Shown here one piece after another: positions 38,859-50,214 of a DNA stretch of 64,000 nucleotides. The stretch covers positions 1-64,000 of the forward strand of contig JAPPFB010000011.1 in NCBI GenBank assembly GCA_028875225.1. Reading direction: 5' to 3'. The notes beneath the pieces are model-generated. The model was given only the letters and a program-made list of their open reading frames with translations. It was not told where the DNA came from and did no database searches. Every line of letters begins with the position of its first letter. Positions within the stretch are counted from its first letter, which is position 1. Origin of the DNA: Chloroflexota bacterium (GTDB lineage Bacteria; Chloroflexota; Dehalococcoidia; Bin125). A program made the position numbers and the translations under genes.

Positions 38859-40853
38859 TCAGTCGAGCGCGGCGGCCGGCTCCGGCGATGACGCCGTCCC
38901 ATTACGCCCGTTCGAAGTCGTCCGTTCCCGCATCCGGTCCAGCACCGCCAGCGCCGCGTCCTCGTCGAACTCGACCGACTCCTGGTCCGCGTACATCATC
39001 CGGTACAGCCTGGCGTAGTGACCGTCCTGGGCCAGCAGATCATCGTGCGATCCCTGCTCCAGGATCCGCCCGTACTCCAGCACGATAATCCGGTCGACCG
39101 AGCGAATCGTCGACAACCGGTGCGCGATCACAAACGCCGTGCGACCCTTCAACACCCGCGCAATCGCCTGCTGGATCATCGCCTCCGTCTGCGAATCGAC
39201 ATTCGCCGTCGCCTCGTCGAGCACCAGGATCCGCGGATCGCTCAGGATCGCCCGCGCGAACGCGACCAACTGGCGCTGTCCAATCGACAGGTTCTGCGCC
39301 CGCTCCGCCAGCGCCGTGTCGTAGCTCTGCGGCAGCCGCTCGATCCACTCATCCGCGCCGACCACCTTGGCCGCCGCAATCGCCTGCTCCCGCGTCGCCT
39401 CGAGGTTGCCGTACAGGATGTTGTCCAGCACCGTCCCCGAGAACAGGAACGGATCCTGCAGCACCACGCCGACGCGCTGCACCAACGACGCCCGCGTCAC
39501 CTCGCGCACGTCGTGCCCGTCGATCCGGACCGCGCCCTCGGTCACCTCGTAGTTCCGCGTGATCAACGACGTGATCGACGTCTTGCCCGCCCCGGTCTCC
39601 CCGACCAGCGCCACCGTCTCACCCGGCTGTACTTCCAGGTCGAGGTCGAACAGCACCCGAACCCCATCGACGTACTCCAGCGACACATTGTCGAAATGCA
39701 CGTGGCCGGCAATATCCGGCAGGTCCCGCGCGTCGGCCGAGTCCTCGATCTCCGGGTCCGTGTCCAGGACTTCAAACACCCGCTCGGCGCCGGCCATCGC
39801 CCGCTGGAACATCGTGTACTGCAGCACCAGGTCGCGCACCGGGTCGAGGAACCGCTGGATCCCGATCGCAAACGCCACGATCCCGGCCACGCCGGCCGCC
39901 TCTTCCAGGCTGCCGTTGGTCAATCGAGCCACCGCAATCGCGATCACAATTGCCGTCGCGACCGCAATCAGGATCTCCACCAGCGGCATGATCGCCGCAG
40001 AGAGGAGACCCGCGCGCCGGGTCGCGCGCAGATTCCAGTTGTTGATCCGGTCGAACCGTCGCGCGTTCTCCGACTCCCGGTTCAGACTCTGCACCACCCG
40101 CACGCCGTTGAGATCTTCATTCAACGTCGAGTTGACCGCCGCAATCGCGACCCGCGTCTCCAGGAACGCCTTCCGCGCCCGACGGCTCCAGAACGCCATG
40201 CAGACCACCAGGATCGGCAGGATCGTGAACGTGCCCAGCGCCATCTGCCAGTCGATGTAGAGGAACACGCCGATCATGATCAGCAGACCGAAAATGTCGC
40301 CAATCACGGTCAACACGCCCGAGGTCAGCATCTCCTGCAGCACCTGCACGTCCGACGTGACCCGCGACATGATCGCCCCGACCTCGCCCCGGTCGTAGAA
40401 CCGATGCTCCAGCTTCATCAGGTGATCGAACACCTCCTGCCGCATCCGCCGCAGGATCGGATGGCCAACATTGGCCATCAACCACTGACGCACAAACTCG
40501 CTGCCCCACGACACCAGCACCACGATCCCGAACAGGATCGCAATCCGATCCAGCGTCGCAATCACCCCGTTGTCCAGCGCGCCCTGCAGCGCCTCGTACA
40601 CCACCAACACCTGGACGCTCTGCGCCACCGCAAAGATCGCGTTCGCGAGAATCGCTGCGCCCAGCGCCTTCTTGTGCGGTCCGATGTAGCGTCCAAATCG
40701 CCGCACCAGCCTCGGGTTGTACAGCGATCCGTATTCCTTGTCCCAGCCATCCGCCATCGACGCCGAACTCGCCCAGCCGCTGCGCGGACCGTGCCCCCCG
40801 CCGCCCAGGTTGGAGCTCCAGCCGCCGGCCATCCCGCCGCCCATCATGCCCAT
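38859..40853 (-). CDS. heterodimeric ABC exporter half, catalytic-glutamate subunit
   Basis: A 664-residue fused membrane-ATPase half-transporter. It has a glycine- and methionine-rich N-terminus (MGMMGGGMAGGWSSNLGGGG), six helices, then an ATPase with Walker A GETGAGKTS, a non-canonical signature LSIGQRQLVAFARA, and Walker B ILVLDEATANVD with the catalytic glutamate. The combination matches the TM288-type half of heterodimeric exporters. It starts the base after the stop of its partner gene, so the two are one transcription unit. Likely role: export of drugs or lipids; substrate unknown. Confidence 0.92.
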   Translation of the reverse strand: MGMMGGGMAGGWSSNLGGGGHGPRSGWASSASMADGWDKEYGSLYNPRLVRRFGRYIGPHKKALGAAILANAIFAVAQSVQVLVVYEALQGALDNGVIATLDRIAILFGIVVLVSWGSEFVRQWLMANVGHPILRRMRQEVFDHLMKLEHRFYDRGEVGAIMSRVTSDVQVLQEMLTSGVLTVIGDIFGLLIMIGVFLYIDWQMALGTFTILPILVVCMAFWSRRARKAFLETRVAIAAVNSTLNEDLNGVRVVQSLNRESENARRFDRINNWNLRATRRAGLLSAAIMPLVEILIAVATAIVIAIAVARLTNGSLEEAAGVAGIVAFAIGIQRFLDPVRDLVLQYTMFQRAMAGAERVFEVLDTDPEIEDSADARDLPDIAGHVHFDNVSLEYVDGVRVLFDLDLEVQPGETVALVGETGAGKTSITSLITRNYEVTEGAVRIDGHDVREVTRASLVQRVGVVLQDPFLFSGTVLDNILYGNLEATREQAIAAAKVVGADEWIERLPQSYDTALAERAQNLSIGQRQLVAFARAILSDPRILVLDEATANVDSQTEAMIQQAIARVLKGRTAFVIAHRLSTIRSVDRIIVLEYGRILEQGSHDDLLAQDGHYARLYRMMYADQESVEFDEDAALAVLDRMRERTTSNGRNGTASSPEPAAALD

Positions 40854-42755
40854 CTAGCCGCTCCCGCCCGCCGCGGCCGCCGCTTCGGTCGGCCCCGCTG
40901 TCTCAGCCAACTCCCCCGACTCGTCAGCCTGAGCCTGCGCCGACTCCTGGTCGCGCAGCTCCAGTTCGTAAATCTCGCGGTAGAGCCCGCCCTCAGCCAA
41001 CAGCTCGTCGTGCTTCCCGCGCTGCACGATCCGTCCCTGGTCCAGGACCAGGATCTGGTCCGCCTCGCGCAGCGAACGCAGCCGGTGCGCGATCACAAAC
41101 GTGGTCCGACCCCGCATCAGCGCCGCCATCGCCTGCTGGATCTCGAACTCCGTCGCGGCGTCCACCGACGAGGTCGAGTCGTCGAAGATCAGCACCCGCG
41201 GATCCATCAGCAACGCCCGCGCAATCGCGATCCGCTGCTTCTGGCCGCCCGAGAAGTTCGCCCCGCGCTCGCCGACCCAGGTGTCGTACTGCTCCGGCAA
41301 TCGGTTGATGAAGTTGTGGATCCGGGCCAGCTTCGCCGCCGCCTCGATCTCCTCATCCGTCGCGTCGGGTCGCCCGTAGGCGATGTTCTCTTTCAACGTC
41401 GCCGCGAACAGGAAGACCTCCTGCTGCACGATCGCGACCTGCTGCCGCAGCGCCTCCAGCGGCCACTCGCGCACGTCCTGGTCGTCGAACGTGACCCGAC
41501 CCGTGCTGACGTCGTAGAAGCGCGGGATCAGGTTGACCACCGTCGTCTTGCCGCTGCCGGTCAGACCCAGCAGCGCAATCAGCTCGCCCGGCTTCGCCTC
41601 AAAGTCGATGTTGCCCAACACCGGCGAGCGCGGATCGTACGCAAACCCGACCTGTTCGAACTTGATATGTCCCTGCGGATGCTCCGGAGCGACTGCCTCC
41701 GGGTTGTCCTGCACTTCCGATTCCTGGTCCAGGATCTCGAAGATCCGCACCCCCGCCGTCGCCGCGCGCGGCACCATCATCACCATCCAGCCCAGACCCC
41801 GAATCGGCATCTGCAGGACCGTCAGGAACATCAGGAACATCGTCAGTTCGCCCACCGTGAAGTTGCCGTTCACGACCTCGCGGCCCCCGTACCAGATCGT
41901 CAGCACGATCGCCGCTGCGCCCAGCATCGTCATCAGCGGCATGTTCACCGCCTGCACCATCGATGCGTCGTACGAACGCTGCTGCAGCCAGCCGGCCGCG
42001 CGGCCGAACTTCAGTCCCTCGAACTCCGATCGGCCGAACGCCTTGACCACCCGAATCCCCGACAACGCCTCCTGCAGCACCGTGCCCAGCTGCGCTTGCG
42101 ATTCCTGCACATCGTTCCAGATCGGGCGCAGGCGCCGCGCGACGAACGCCGAACGCGCCGCAATCAGGATCATGATTCCCCAGACCATCAGCGCCAGCGG
42201 CCAGTTGATCAAGAGCATGATCACCAGGGTGCCGATCCCCAGCACCAGCGTGAACGTCAGTTGCACGCCGCCGAAGTTGATGAACATTCGCACCACTTCG
42301 ACATCCTGCGTCGCCCGGACCATGATCTGGCCCGTCTCCGCCCCGTCGTGGTAGCGGAACGACAGCGTCTGCAGGCGCTGGTAGATCGCGTTGCGCAGGT
42401 CGTAGGCGACCGTCTGACCCACCCACTCGGCCAGGTAACGCTGCACGAACATCGAGGTGCCGCGCAGCACCGCCGCGCCGACCAGCGCCAGCCCGGCCAC
42501 GAGCACCAGCCAGCCCGTGATCGCGATCACGGTCTCGCCCTCCACGATCTCGGTCGAGATCGCGATGTCAATCGCCCATCGCAGCAGCACCGGCGTCGCG
42601 ATCGCGAACCCGGCCGCCGCCAGGATCGCGACGGCGGTGACCGTCAGACCCTTCCAGTAGGGCAGCGCGAAGCGCATCACCCGACCCAGGATCAGAATCG
42701 AGGTCGGCAACTGATACCGTCGCTGCGGCGCAACCTGGCTGCTCAGGGTGGTCAA
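40854..42755 (-). CDS. heterodimeric ABC exporter half, degenerate-site subunit
   Basis: A 633-residue half-transporter: six helices, Walker A GLTGSGKTTV, canonical signature FSGGQKQRIAIARAL, and Walker B LIFDDSTSSVD, with aspartate in place of the catalytic glutamate. This is the TM287-type half. Paired with the downstream product it gives one consensus ATP site (its SGGQ with the partner's glutamate) and one degenerate site. It is the first gene of the pair and convergent with nothing upstream; a short gap separates it from the divergent acetyltransferase gene. Confidence 0.92.
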   Translation of the reverse strand: MTTLSSQVAPQRRYQLPTSILILGRVMRFALPYWKGLTVTAVAILAAAGFAIATPVLLRWAIDIAISTEIVEGETVIAITGWLVLVAGLALVGAAVLRGTSMFVQRYLAEWVGQTVAYDLRNAIYQRLQTLSFRYHDGAETGQIMVRATQDVEVVRMFINFGGVQLTFTLVLGIGTLVIMLLINWPLALMVWGIMILIAARSAFVARRLRPIWNDVQESQAQLGTVLQEALSGIRVVKAFGRSEFEGLKFGRAAGWLQQRSYDASMVQAVNMPLMTMLGAAAIVLTIWYGGREVVNGNFTVGELTMFLMFLTVLQMPIRGLGWMVMMVPRAATAGVRIFEILDQESEVQDNPEAVAPEHPQGHIKFEQVGFAYDPRSPVLGNIDFEAKPGELIALLGLTGSGKTTVVNLIPRFYDVSTGRVTFDDQDVREWPLEALRQQVAIVQQEVFLFAATLKENIAYGRPDATDEEIEAAAKLARIHNFINRLPEQYDTWVGERGANFSGGQKQRIAIARALLMDPRVLIFDDSTSSVDAATEFEIQQAMAALMRGRTTFVIAHRLRSLREADQILVLDQGRIVQRGKHDELLAEGGLYREIYELELRDQESAQAQADESGELAETAGPTEAAAAAGGSG

Positions 42756-42936
42756 TTTCGGCTCCCGACCGGGCGGCTGACCTGCATCGCCCTGGCGTCG
42801 GCACGCCGCTGGAACTCACTCATAACTCAACCGCAGTATAGTCTCGCCTCCCCTGGCGCACAGTTGTCCGCGTTGCACGGCCCTACTCTGACTCAACCAA
42901 CGCCGGCCCGGCAAGTCGCCGGCCAGGTGGAACCGC

Positions 42937-43506
42937 ATGACCCAACAACTGCTCCTCCGGCCGATGACGCTCGACGATCTCGACGACGTCACCGGCCTTG
43001 ATGGCCGCGCCTTCGGCGCATCGGGCTGGAGCCGTCGCTACTTCGAGGGAGAATTGACCGACTCGCCGATCAGCATCTTCTACGTGCTCGCCGACCCCCA
43101 GCGCAGGCTCCTCGGCTACTTCGGGACCTGGCACGTGGTCGACCAGCTGCACCTCTGCACGTTCGCCGTCGATCCCGACCAACAGGGACAGGGATTGGGC
43201 GCGTTGCTGCTCAACTGTGTCATCCGCCTCGCCCAGCGACTGGAGTGCCAGCTCATTCAGCTCGAAGTGCGCGAGTCCAACGCCGTCGCCCGGTCGCTCT
43301 ACCGCAGTCGCGGCTTCCACGACGACGCCATCCGCCCCAACCTCTACTCGAATCCGCGCGAAGACGGCGTCCTGATGGGCATGCCAACGCCTCAACAGCT
43401 GGACGACTCATCCTGGCGCCGGGCTGGCGACCGCCGGACAGGAGGCCTGCTGCTTCACTGGGACGATCGCGGCGGACAGACGGAGGAGCGCTGGCCGGTC
43501 GGCTGA
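42937..43506 (+). CDS. GNAT acetyltransferase, RimI-like
   Basis: A 189-residue GCN5-related N-acetyltransferase. It has LLLRPMTLDDLDDVTGLDGRA at the start, HLCTFAVDPDQQGQGLGALLL holding the acetyl-CoA loop (QGQGLGA, near 87-93), and the EVRESNAVARSLYRSRGF segment that marks RimI-type enzymes acting on ribosomal protein S18 or other protein N-termini. The C-terminal 40 residues are extra. It lies upstream of an unknown 91-residue protein on the same strand. Confidence 0.82.
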   Translation: MTQQLLLRPMTLDDLDDVTGLDGRAFGASGWSRRYFEGELTDSPISIFYVLADPQRRLLGYFGTWHVVDQLHLCTFAVDPDQQGQGLGALLLNCVIRLAQRLECQLIQLEVRESNAVARSLYRSRGFHDDAIRPNLYSNPREDGVLMGMPTPQQLDDSSWRRAGDRRTGGLLLHWDDRGGQTEERWPVG

Positions 43507-43541
43507 CCGATAGCTGACGGAGCTGCGATACACTTCCCGCC

Positions 43542-43817
43542 ATGGACCTCAACGAACAGATCGAGTCCCTGCTCGAGCGATCCCGCTACATCCGCGCCAT
43601 CGGTCCCACCACCGAAGACTTCATGCGTTGGCGCGACTCCACCGAAGAACTGCTGGCCGACGCCGTCGGCGAGGAACACCCCGTCATGGCCAGCTACCGC
43701 GATGCGATCGGTCCCCGGGAGTCGCTCGACGCCGAAGGCCTCCAGATCCACGGCCCCTACGGCATGGCCCCCCGCCTCCTCGCCGCCGAAGACATCCTCC
43801 GCACCCTCGTCACCTAG
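43542..43817 (+). CDS. small protein of unknown function
   Basis: A 91-residue soluble, acidic protein with no motif I recognise. It is mostly helical by pattern (NEQIESLLERSRYIRAIG, then WRDSTEELLADAVGEE). The C-terminal half reads GLQIHGPYGMAPRLLAAEDIL. The reading frame uses the same codon bias as its neighbours, which supports a real gene. It follows the acetyltransferase by 35 bases on the same strand. Confidence 0.6.
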   Translation: MDLNEQIESLLERSRYIRAIGPTTEDFMRWRDSTEELLADAVGEEHPVMASYRDAIGPRESLDAEGLQIHGPYGMAPRLLAAEDILRTLVT

Positions 43818-43860
43818 GCGTCGCTCGCTTTTGCCCTCGAAACATCTGCTATGCCACGCG

Positions 43861-43903
43861 CTCCCCCTTGCAGGGGGAGCTGCCGAAGGCTGAGGGGGTC
43901 CCG
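43861..43903. repeat. dispersed palindromic repeat, family B variant
   Basis: CTCCCCCTTGCAGGGGGAGCTGCCGAAGGCTGAGGGGGTC: the same two-hairpin plan with a GCCGAAGGC second arm. It lies between convergent genes. Confidence 0.75.
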
Positions 43904-43994
43904 CCCGCAATCGGCAAATGCTGTCGAGAAGCTCGCGAGCGCCCAGGTTGCCCTCTGTCTGCCGAGGGACTGCTCACGACACTCGACGCCTCCA

Positions 43995-44696
43995 TCAAAC
44001 CGTCGCCGCGGCCTTCTTCTCCACCACCTCGGCGACTAGTTGCGCCGCCTGCACGTAGGTCAGGTGCGTCGTGTTGATCACCACGTCGTAGAGCAACGGC
44101 GACCACACATCGACCTTCCAGAACTTCTCGTGGAAGGCCGCCCGGCCCTTGTTGAACTCCTCGATCGAGCGCGCCGCCTGGATCTCGTCCACGCCTTCCC
44201 ACTCCTGCACACGCGCGAGCGCCACGGCCGGTTCGGCCACCAGCTGCACATGCGTCGTGTCCGGCATCTCGCGCAGCACCATCTGGCTGCCCCGGCCGAT
44301 GATCACCACATTGCCGCGCTGGGCGATCGATTCCATGATCTGCGAGGTCGTCGCCAGGATCGCGCGGTCGTCCACCACGCCCGAACCGCTGTCCGACAGC
44401 TCCTGGTAGCTCTGCGAGAGCATCAGCTCCAGGTTGCCCGAGCCCAGCATCGGATCAATCGCCCCGCCCGCCGCCGAGCGTTCCAGCGCCCGCTGCAGGA
44501 AATGACCCAGGCGGGCCCGCAGTGAGTCGGTCCGCTCGTCCTTCTCGGCCACCTCCGACACCGTCCGCCCGAGTTGACGCGAGGCGTCGACCAAGACGGT
44601 CTGGTCAATGTACTCAAGACCAAGATCCCGGCTCAGACGCCGCGCGACATCGCGCGCGCCCGCGCCGTACTGACTCGATACAGTCACGACCGGCAT
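43995..44696 (-). CDS. cytidylate kinase-like P-loop protein
   Basis: A 233-residue protein of the cytidylate kinase-like family. It opens MPVVTVSSQYGAGARDVARR, where the P-loop appears as SSQYGAGAR and lacks the usual GKS/GKT lysine. Further typical parts are LGLEYIDQTVLVDASRQLG and GNVVIIGRGSQMVLRE. True CMP kinases have a conventional P-loop, so nucleotide kinase activity is doubtful; members of this family are often annotated without proof. It is upstream of nothing obvious and in the same direction as the unknown gene at 44791. Confidence 0.8.
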   Translation of the reverse strand: MPVVTVSSQYGAGARDVARRLSRDLGLEYIDQTVLVDASRQLGRTVSEVAEKDERTDSLRARLGHFLQRALERSAAGGAIDPMLGSGNLELMLSQSYQELSDSGSGVVDDRAILATTSQIMESIAQRGNVVIIGRGSQMVLREMPDTTHVQLVAEPAVALARVQEWEGVDEIQAARSIEEFNKGRAAFHEKFWKVDVWSPLLYDVVINTTHLTYVQAAQLVAEVVEKKAAATV

Positions 44697-44721
44697 CGCA
44701 CACCTCCCGGACTGACGCCCG

Positions 44722-44742
44722 CCCCCGATTCAAGTCCGGGGG
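44722..44742. repeat. short palindrome, family D variant
   Basis: CCCCCG/CGGGGG stem around a TTCAAGT loop in the gap between two minus-strand genes. It resembles the CCCCGCATCAAGTGCGGGG elements at 52498-52517 and 58597-58616. Confidence 0.6.
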
Positions 44743-44790
44743 CAGCACGCTCAGAGTACTCCAACGGAAGAAGCGGCGATGCGCAACCGG

Positions 44791-45354
44791 TTAGAGCTCG
44801 GCCATCATCGAACCGAGCGGCAACGAGCGCCGCAACGACCAACCCGTTGGCCCTTCGGCCTGCTCAACCTGGTCGAACACGCCGACATGCGTCACGACCA
44901 GGAAGTACTTCTGCGCCGACAGCGACTCGGCCGCGCTCATCGCCTCCGCCTCGCGCCGAAACCGGCCCACGGTCAGCGCCGTTCGCTCCAGTGGCGAGCG
45001 CGACCGGATCAGCGCATTGGGCGCCTGTTCCGGGTAGAGATCCCGGTACACGATCGAAGAGATCCGCTGCGCGTCCTCAGCCCCTTGTTCGGCCACCATC
45101 TGCAGCAGGTGCTCGCCGTCGTCGTACCACGACTGCGGCGCCCCGAGTTCGAGCATGAACGGATGGAACAGACCGAGGATGACCTCCAGCATCTGCTGCA
45201 GATCCTCCAGGCCGTAGTGATCGTCGAACTGGTCGGTGACCGGAATGTGCGGCGGCGTCGCGTCGACCTGCTCGCGGTCGTACAGCGCCCGCACCAGGTC
45301 GATCTGAGCCCGCGCCTGCTCATCCGGAACCAGCGCCAGCATCCGTTGCACCAT
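44791..45354 (-). CDS. unknown protein with a degenerate 2H-phosphoesterase-like pattern
   Basis: A 187-residue protein. It opens LALVPDEQARAQIDLVRALY, then PPHIPVTDQF (near 34-43) and late VVTHVGVFDQV (near 154-164). The order and spacing recall the two HxTx motifs of 2'-5' RNA ligase-like 2H phosphoesterases, but both threonine positions are substituted (HIPV, HVGV). If the fold is right, catalysis may be lost or altered. It lies between the cytidylate kinase-like gene and hsp20. Confidence 0.5.
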   Translation of the reverse strand: MVQRMLALVPDEQARAQIDLVRALYDREQVDATPPHIPVTDQFDDHYGLEDLQQMLEVILGLFHPFMLELGAPQSWYDDGEHLLQMVAEQGAEDAQRISSIVYRDLYPEQAPNALIRSRSPLERTALTVGRFRREAEAMSAAESLSAQKYFLVVTHVGVFDQVEQAEGPTGWSLRRSLPLGSMMAEL

Positions 45355-45406
45355 GAGATCAGGTTAAACCACGACGGCTCCACCGACGGGTGGAGCCATC
45401 TGCTGT

Positions 45407-45462
45407 TCCCCTCTCCCCCCGCTCCGCGGGGGGAGATGTCACGGAGTGACAGAGGGGGGTCC
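45407..45462. repeat. dispersed palindromic repeat, family B variant
   Basis: CTCTCCCCCCGCTCCGCGGGGGGAGATG with GTCACGGAGTGAC and AGAGGGGGG. It lies between the hsp20 stop and the start of the unknown gene, where it could end hsp20 transcription. Confidence 0.8.
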
Positions 45463-45473
45463 GGCCTCGTCGC

Positions 45474-45989
45474 CTAGTTCTCGTCAACGACCTCCGCGAC
45501 CGCCTCGCTGACCGCGCCGGTGTTGATCGCGATCTTCTGCGGCTCTGGCTCTTCGCCCTTGGGCAGCGACAGCTCCAGCACGCCGTTGGCCAGGTGCGCC
45601 GAGATCTTCGAGACGTCGTACGAGGGATCCAGCTTGAAGCTGCGGCTCAGCACCGTGCGCGTCACTTCGCGGCGGCGGTACTTGCGATCCTCGCCCGACC
45701 CGTTCTCCGAACTCTCGTCGCTCGCGTGCTCGGCGTGAATCGTCAACTGGCCGTCGTCCACGGTCACCGAGATCTCATCCTCGTCGAAGCCGGGCACCCA
45801 GGCCTCGATGCCGATCCCCTCATCGTTCTCGTAGACGTTCACCGGAAGCTGCCAGGACGACGTCGGCAGCTTGGCGCCGGCCGTCGAGGCGACCCGGCGG
45901 GGGCGCCGCGCAAAGGCGCTCGGCCACTGACCAGAGAACAGGCTGTCGAACTCGGCAAACGGGTCGCGAATCAGGATCTTGCTCATCAT
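45474..45989 (-). CDS. small heat-shock protein, Hsp20/alpha-crystallin family
   Basis: A 171-residue ATP-independent holdase. The alpha-crystallin domain starts at LPVNVYENDEGIGIEAWVPG (near 48) and ends with GVLELSLPKGEE, the conserved strand motif. A short C-terminal tail QKIAINTG contains the I-x-I oligomer anchor. The region between holds a long charged loop (ASDESSENGSGEDRKY). ATG at 45989 or the next ATG one codon on; AGAGAGG is upstream. A clear -35/-10 promoter pair is visible 64-91 bases upstream. It is divergent from the dnaJ-hspR-clpC operon. Confidence 0.92.
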   Translation of the reverse strand: MMSKILIRDPFAEFDSLFSGQWPSAFARRPRRVASTAGAKLPTSSWQLPVNVYENDEGIGIEAWVPGFDEDEISVTVDDGQLTIHAEHASDESSENGSGEDRKYRRREVTRTVLSRSFKLDPSYDVSKISAHLANGVLELSLPKGEEPEPQKIAINTGAVSEAVAEVVDEN

Positions 45990-46052
45990 TGTTCCTCTCT
46001 GAGCGTTCCGCGTCGGTTCAGCCCCATTGCTGTCCCGACCTCTTGCACAAAC

Positions 46053-46080
46053 CTTATAGCTCTCGACTCAGCTTTTTCAA
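46053..46080 (-). promoter_or_regulatory. sigma-70-like promoter of hsp20
   Basis: On the minus strand TTGAAA (46075-46080), a 16-base spacer, and TATAAG (46053-46058) form a good housekeeping promoter. The transcription start would fall near 46046, some 57 bases before the ATG. Confidence 0.6.
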
Positions 46081-46129
46081 CTGTCTGACTGTAATACTGG
46101 ACACATGATGACTTCCATGGACAAATACC

Positions 46130-46146
46130 TGATAGCATGACTATCA
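46130..46146. promoter_or_regulatory. inverted repeat upstream of dnaJ, possible HspR operator
   Basis: TGATAG-CATGA-CTATCA is a perfect inverted repeat with six-base arms, 16 bases before the dnaJ ATG. Its right flank ATCAAGG resembles half of the HAIR element (CTTGAGT-N7-ACTCAAG) bound by HspR in actinobacteria, but arm sequence and spacing differ. Confidence 0.4.
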
Positions 46147-46161
46147 AGGACAAGGAAACCC

Positions 46162-47133
46162 ATGCCCGGAGACTTCTATCAAATCCTCGGCGTGTCCCGC
46201 GACGCCTCCGATAAGGACATTAGTTCAGCGTATCGCAAACTGGCCCGCCAGTATCACCCAGACGTCAACGGCGGCGACCGCGACGCCGAAGCCCGCTTCA
46301 AGGAAGTCAACGCCGCCCACGATGTGCTCGGCGACCCCGACAAGCGCGCCGCCTACAACAGGTGGGGCGACCAGTGGGAGCACGCCGAGCAGCTCGAAGA
46401 GATGCAACGGCAGCGAGGCGGTATGGGCGGCTTCGGCGGCTTCGGATTTGGCGGCGGGCAACCCTTCGGCGGCCAACACGGCGGGCAGGGCAATATCCAG
46501 TTCGACTTCGGCGAGCAGTTCGGCGATGCCGCCGATCTGGGCGACCTCTTCGGCAACCTGTTCGGCGGCCGCTCCGGCGGCCCCGGCACGATGCCCCGTC
46601 AACCCGCACGCGGCCGCGACATCGAGCACGACATCACCGTCTCCCTGCGCGAGGCCTTTCACGGCACCACCCGAACCCTGCAGCGCGGCGCGGCCGGCTC
46701 GCGCCTCGAAGTCACCATCCCCCCCGGCGTCGGCGACGGACAGCGAATCAAGTTCACCGGCAAGGGCGAGGATGCGCACGGCGGACAGGACGGCGACCTC
46801 TTCATCACCGTCCACGTCGACGACGACCCCGTCTTCGAGCGCCGCGGCGACGACCTGCATGTGCCGGTCGACGTCTCGCTCACCACGGCGGCGCTGGGCG
46901 GCGAAGTCGCCGTCCGCTCGCTGAGCGGCAGCGGAAGGCTGGCCCTGCGCATCCCGGCCGGCACCCAGAACGGTCGCGTCTTCCGACTCGCCGGCCAGGG
47001 CATGCCCCGGTTCAAGCGCGACGGCCGCGGCGACATCCTCGCCGAGGTCCGCCTGCGCATGCCCGACCCGCTGACGCCCGAGCAGACCGTGCTGTTCCGC
47101 CAGCTCCGAGACCTGGAAGACGGACCCGAATGA
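46162..47133 (+). CDS. DnaJ-family co-chaperone without zinc finger (CbpA-like)
   Basis: A 323-residue Hsp40 that stimulates DnaK. J domain residues 1-70 with YHPDVNG (HPD 32-34), a Gly/Phe-rich linker about 92-120 (GGMGGFGGFGFGGGQPFGG), and a C-terminal peptide-binding domain with RGRDIEHDITVSLREAFHG and VPVDVSLTTAALGGEVAV. The cysteine-rich zinc finger is absent, so it is a type II (CbpA/DnaJ2) protein. An AGGA precedes the ATG. Its stop overlaps the hspR start (ATGA). No dnaK or grpE is in the window. Confidence 0.93.
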   Translation: MPGDFYQILGVSRDASDKDISSAYRKLARQYHPDVNGGDRDAEARFKEVNAAHDVLGDPDKRAAYNRWGDQWEHAEQLEEMQRQRGGMGGFGGFGFGGGQPFGGQHGGQGNIQFDFGEQFGDAADLGDLFGNLFGGRSGGPGTMPRQPARGRDIEHDITVSLREAFHGTTRTLQRGAAGSRLEVTIPPGVGDGQRIKFTGKGEDAHGGQDGDLFITVHVDDDPVFERRGDDLHVPVDVSLTTAALGGEVAVRSLSGSGRLALRIPAGTQNGRVFRLAGQGMPRFKRDGRGDILAEVRLRMPDPLTPEQTVLFRQLRDLEDGPE

Positions 47134-47476
47134 GCAACCAACCCGTCTACACCATCCGCATCGCCGCGCAGTTGGTCGGCGTTCACCAACAGACCCTGCG
47201 CACCTACGAGCGCGAAGGCCTGCTCACCCCGGCCCGCTCGGCCGGACGACAGCGGCTCTACAGCGAGCAAGACATCGAGCGACTCAGACTGATCCGCCGC
47301 CTGATCGACGAACTCGGCGTCAACCTCGCCGGCGCCGACATCATCCTCCGCCTGCGCAACCGGATCAACGAACTGGAACAAGAGAACCAGCAACTTAAGG
47401 ACGAACTCCAGCGACAGCGAGACCAACAACTGCCGGCCGTCCGACGCCCGCAGTTCGACCGACAGGAGCGACGACG

Positions 47477-47480
<4 letters not shown>
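47130..47480 (+). CDS. hspR: HspR-type MerR-family heat-shock repressor
   Basis: A 116-residue MerR-like regulator. The winged helix reads TIRIAAQLVGVHQQTLRTYE and GLLTPARSAGRQRLYSEQDI, then a coiled tail (INELEQENQQLKDELQRQRD). In known systems HspR represses dnaK or clpB operons and is assisted by DnaK. Placement between dnaJ and clpC supports self-regulation of this operon. The start at 47130 is fixed by the four-base overlap with dnaJ; the stop overlaps clpC likewise. Confidence 0.88.
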
Positions 47481-49915
<2,435 letters not shown>

Positions 49916-50214
49916 TCGAACCAAGTCCCTGGTCCAAGCTCAGACGATCATCCTCTTGTGGCAGGGACACCACCCACTCCCGTCATTCCCGCGCTTGCCG
50001 CGGGAATCTCGATTCCTTCGGCGCGAACTCTGCAACCTGCTCTGTTTGGTGGATGTTCCGCTCAAGATGCGGGTTCTGGCCCCAGAGTTCGAGTCGGACG
50101 TGGGTGGCTGCACCTCGCTCTCGGGCGGGGGTGGAATTCGGGTGTGCGGGGCCGATCTCCGAAGGGAGGCGGCGTGCGGAAGCTGGTGCGAAAAAAAACC
50201 GCGGTCTGGGGGTA
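49916..50214. other. intergenic gap after clpC
   Basis: 299 bases between convergent clpC and a small acidic gene. A family C palindrome lies at 49981-50011. A run of eight A (50192-50199) lies near the far end. No credible gene; short open frames on either strand lack homology or bias. Confidence 0.6.
49981..50011. repeat. dispersed palindromic repeat, family C
   Basis: CGTCATTCCCGCG...CGCGGGAATCTCG hairpin, 66 bases past the clpC stop; a possible terminator of the heat-shock operon. Confidence 0.75.

Noticed and set aside
39018-43001. A 1327-codon open frame opposite the ABC exporter genes
   Set aside because: It is antisense to two clear ABC half-transporters, and its translation is rich in R, H, P and Q without motifs, the usual shadow in GC-rich DNA.
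44722-44742. T-arm-like sequence with a TTCAAGT loop, considered as a tRNA
   Set aside because: No acceptor, D or anticodon arms can be folded around it, and it matches the family D palindromes.
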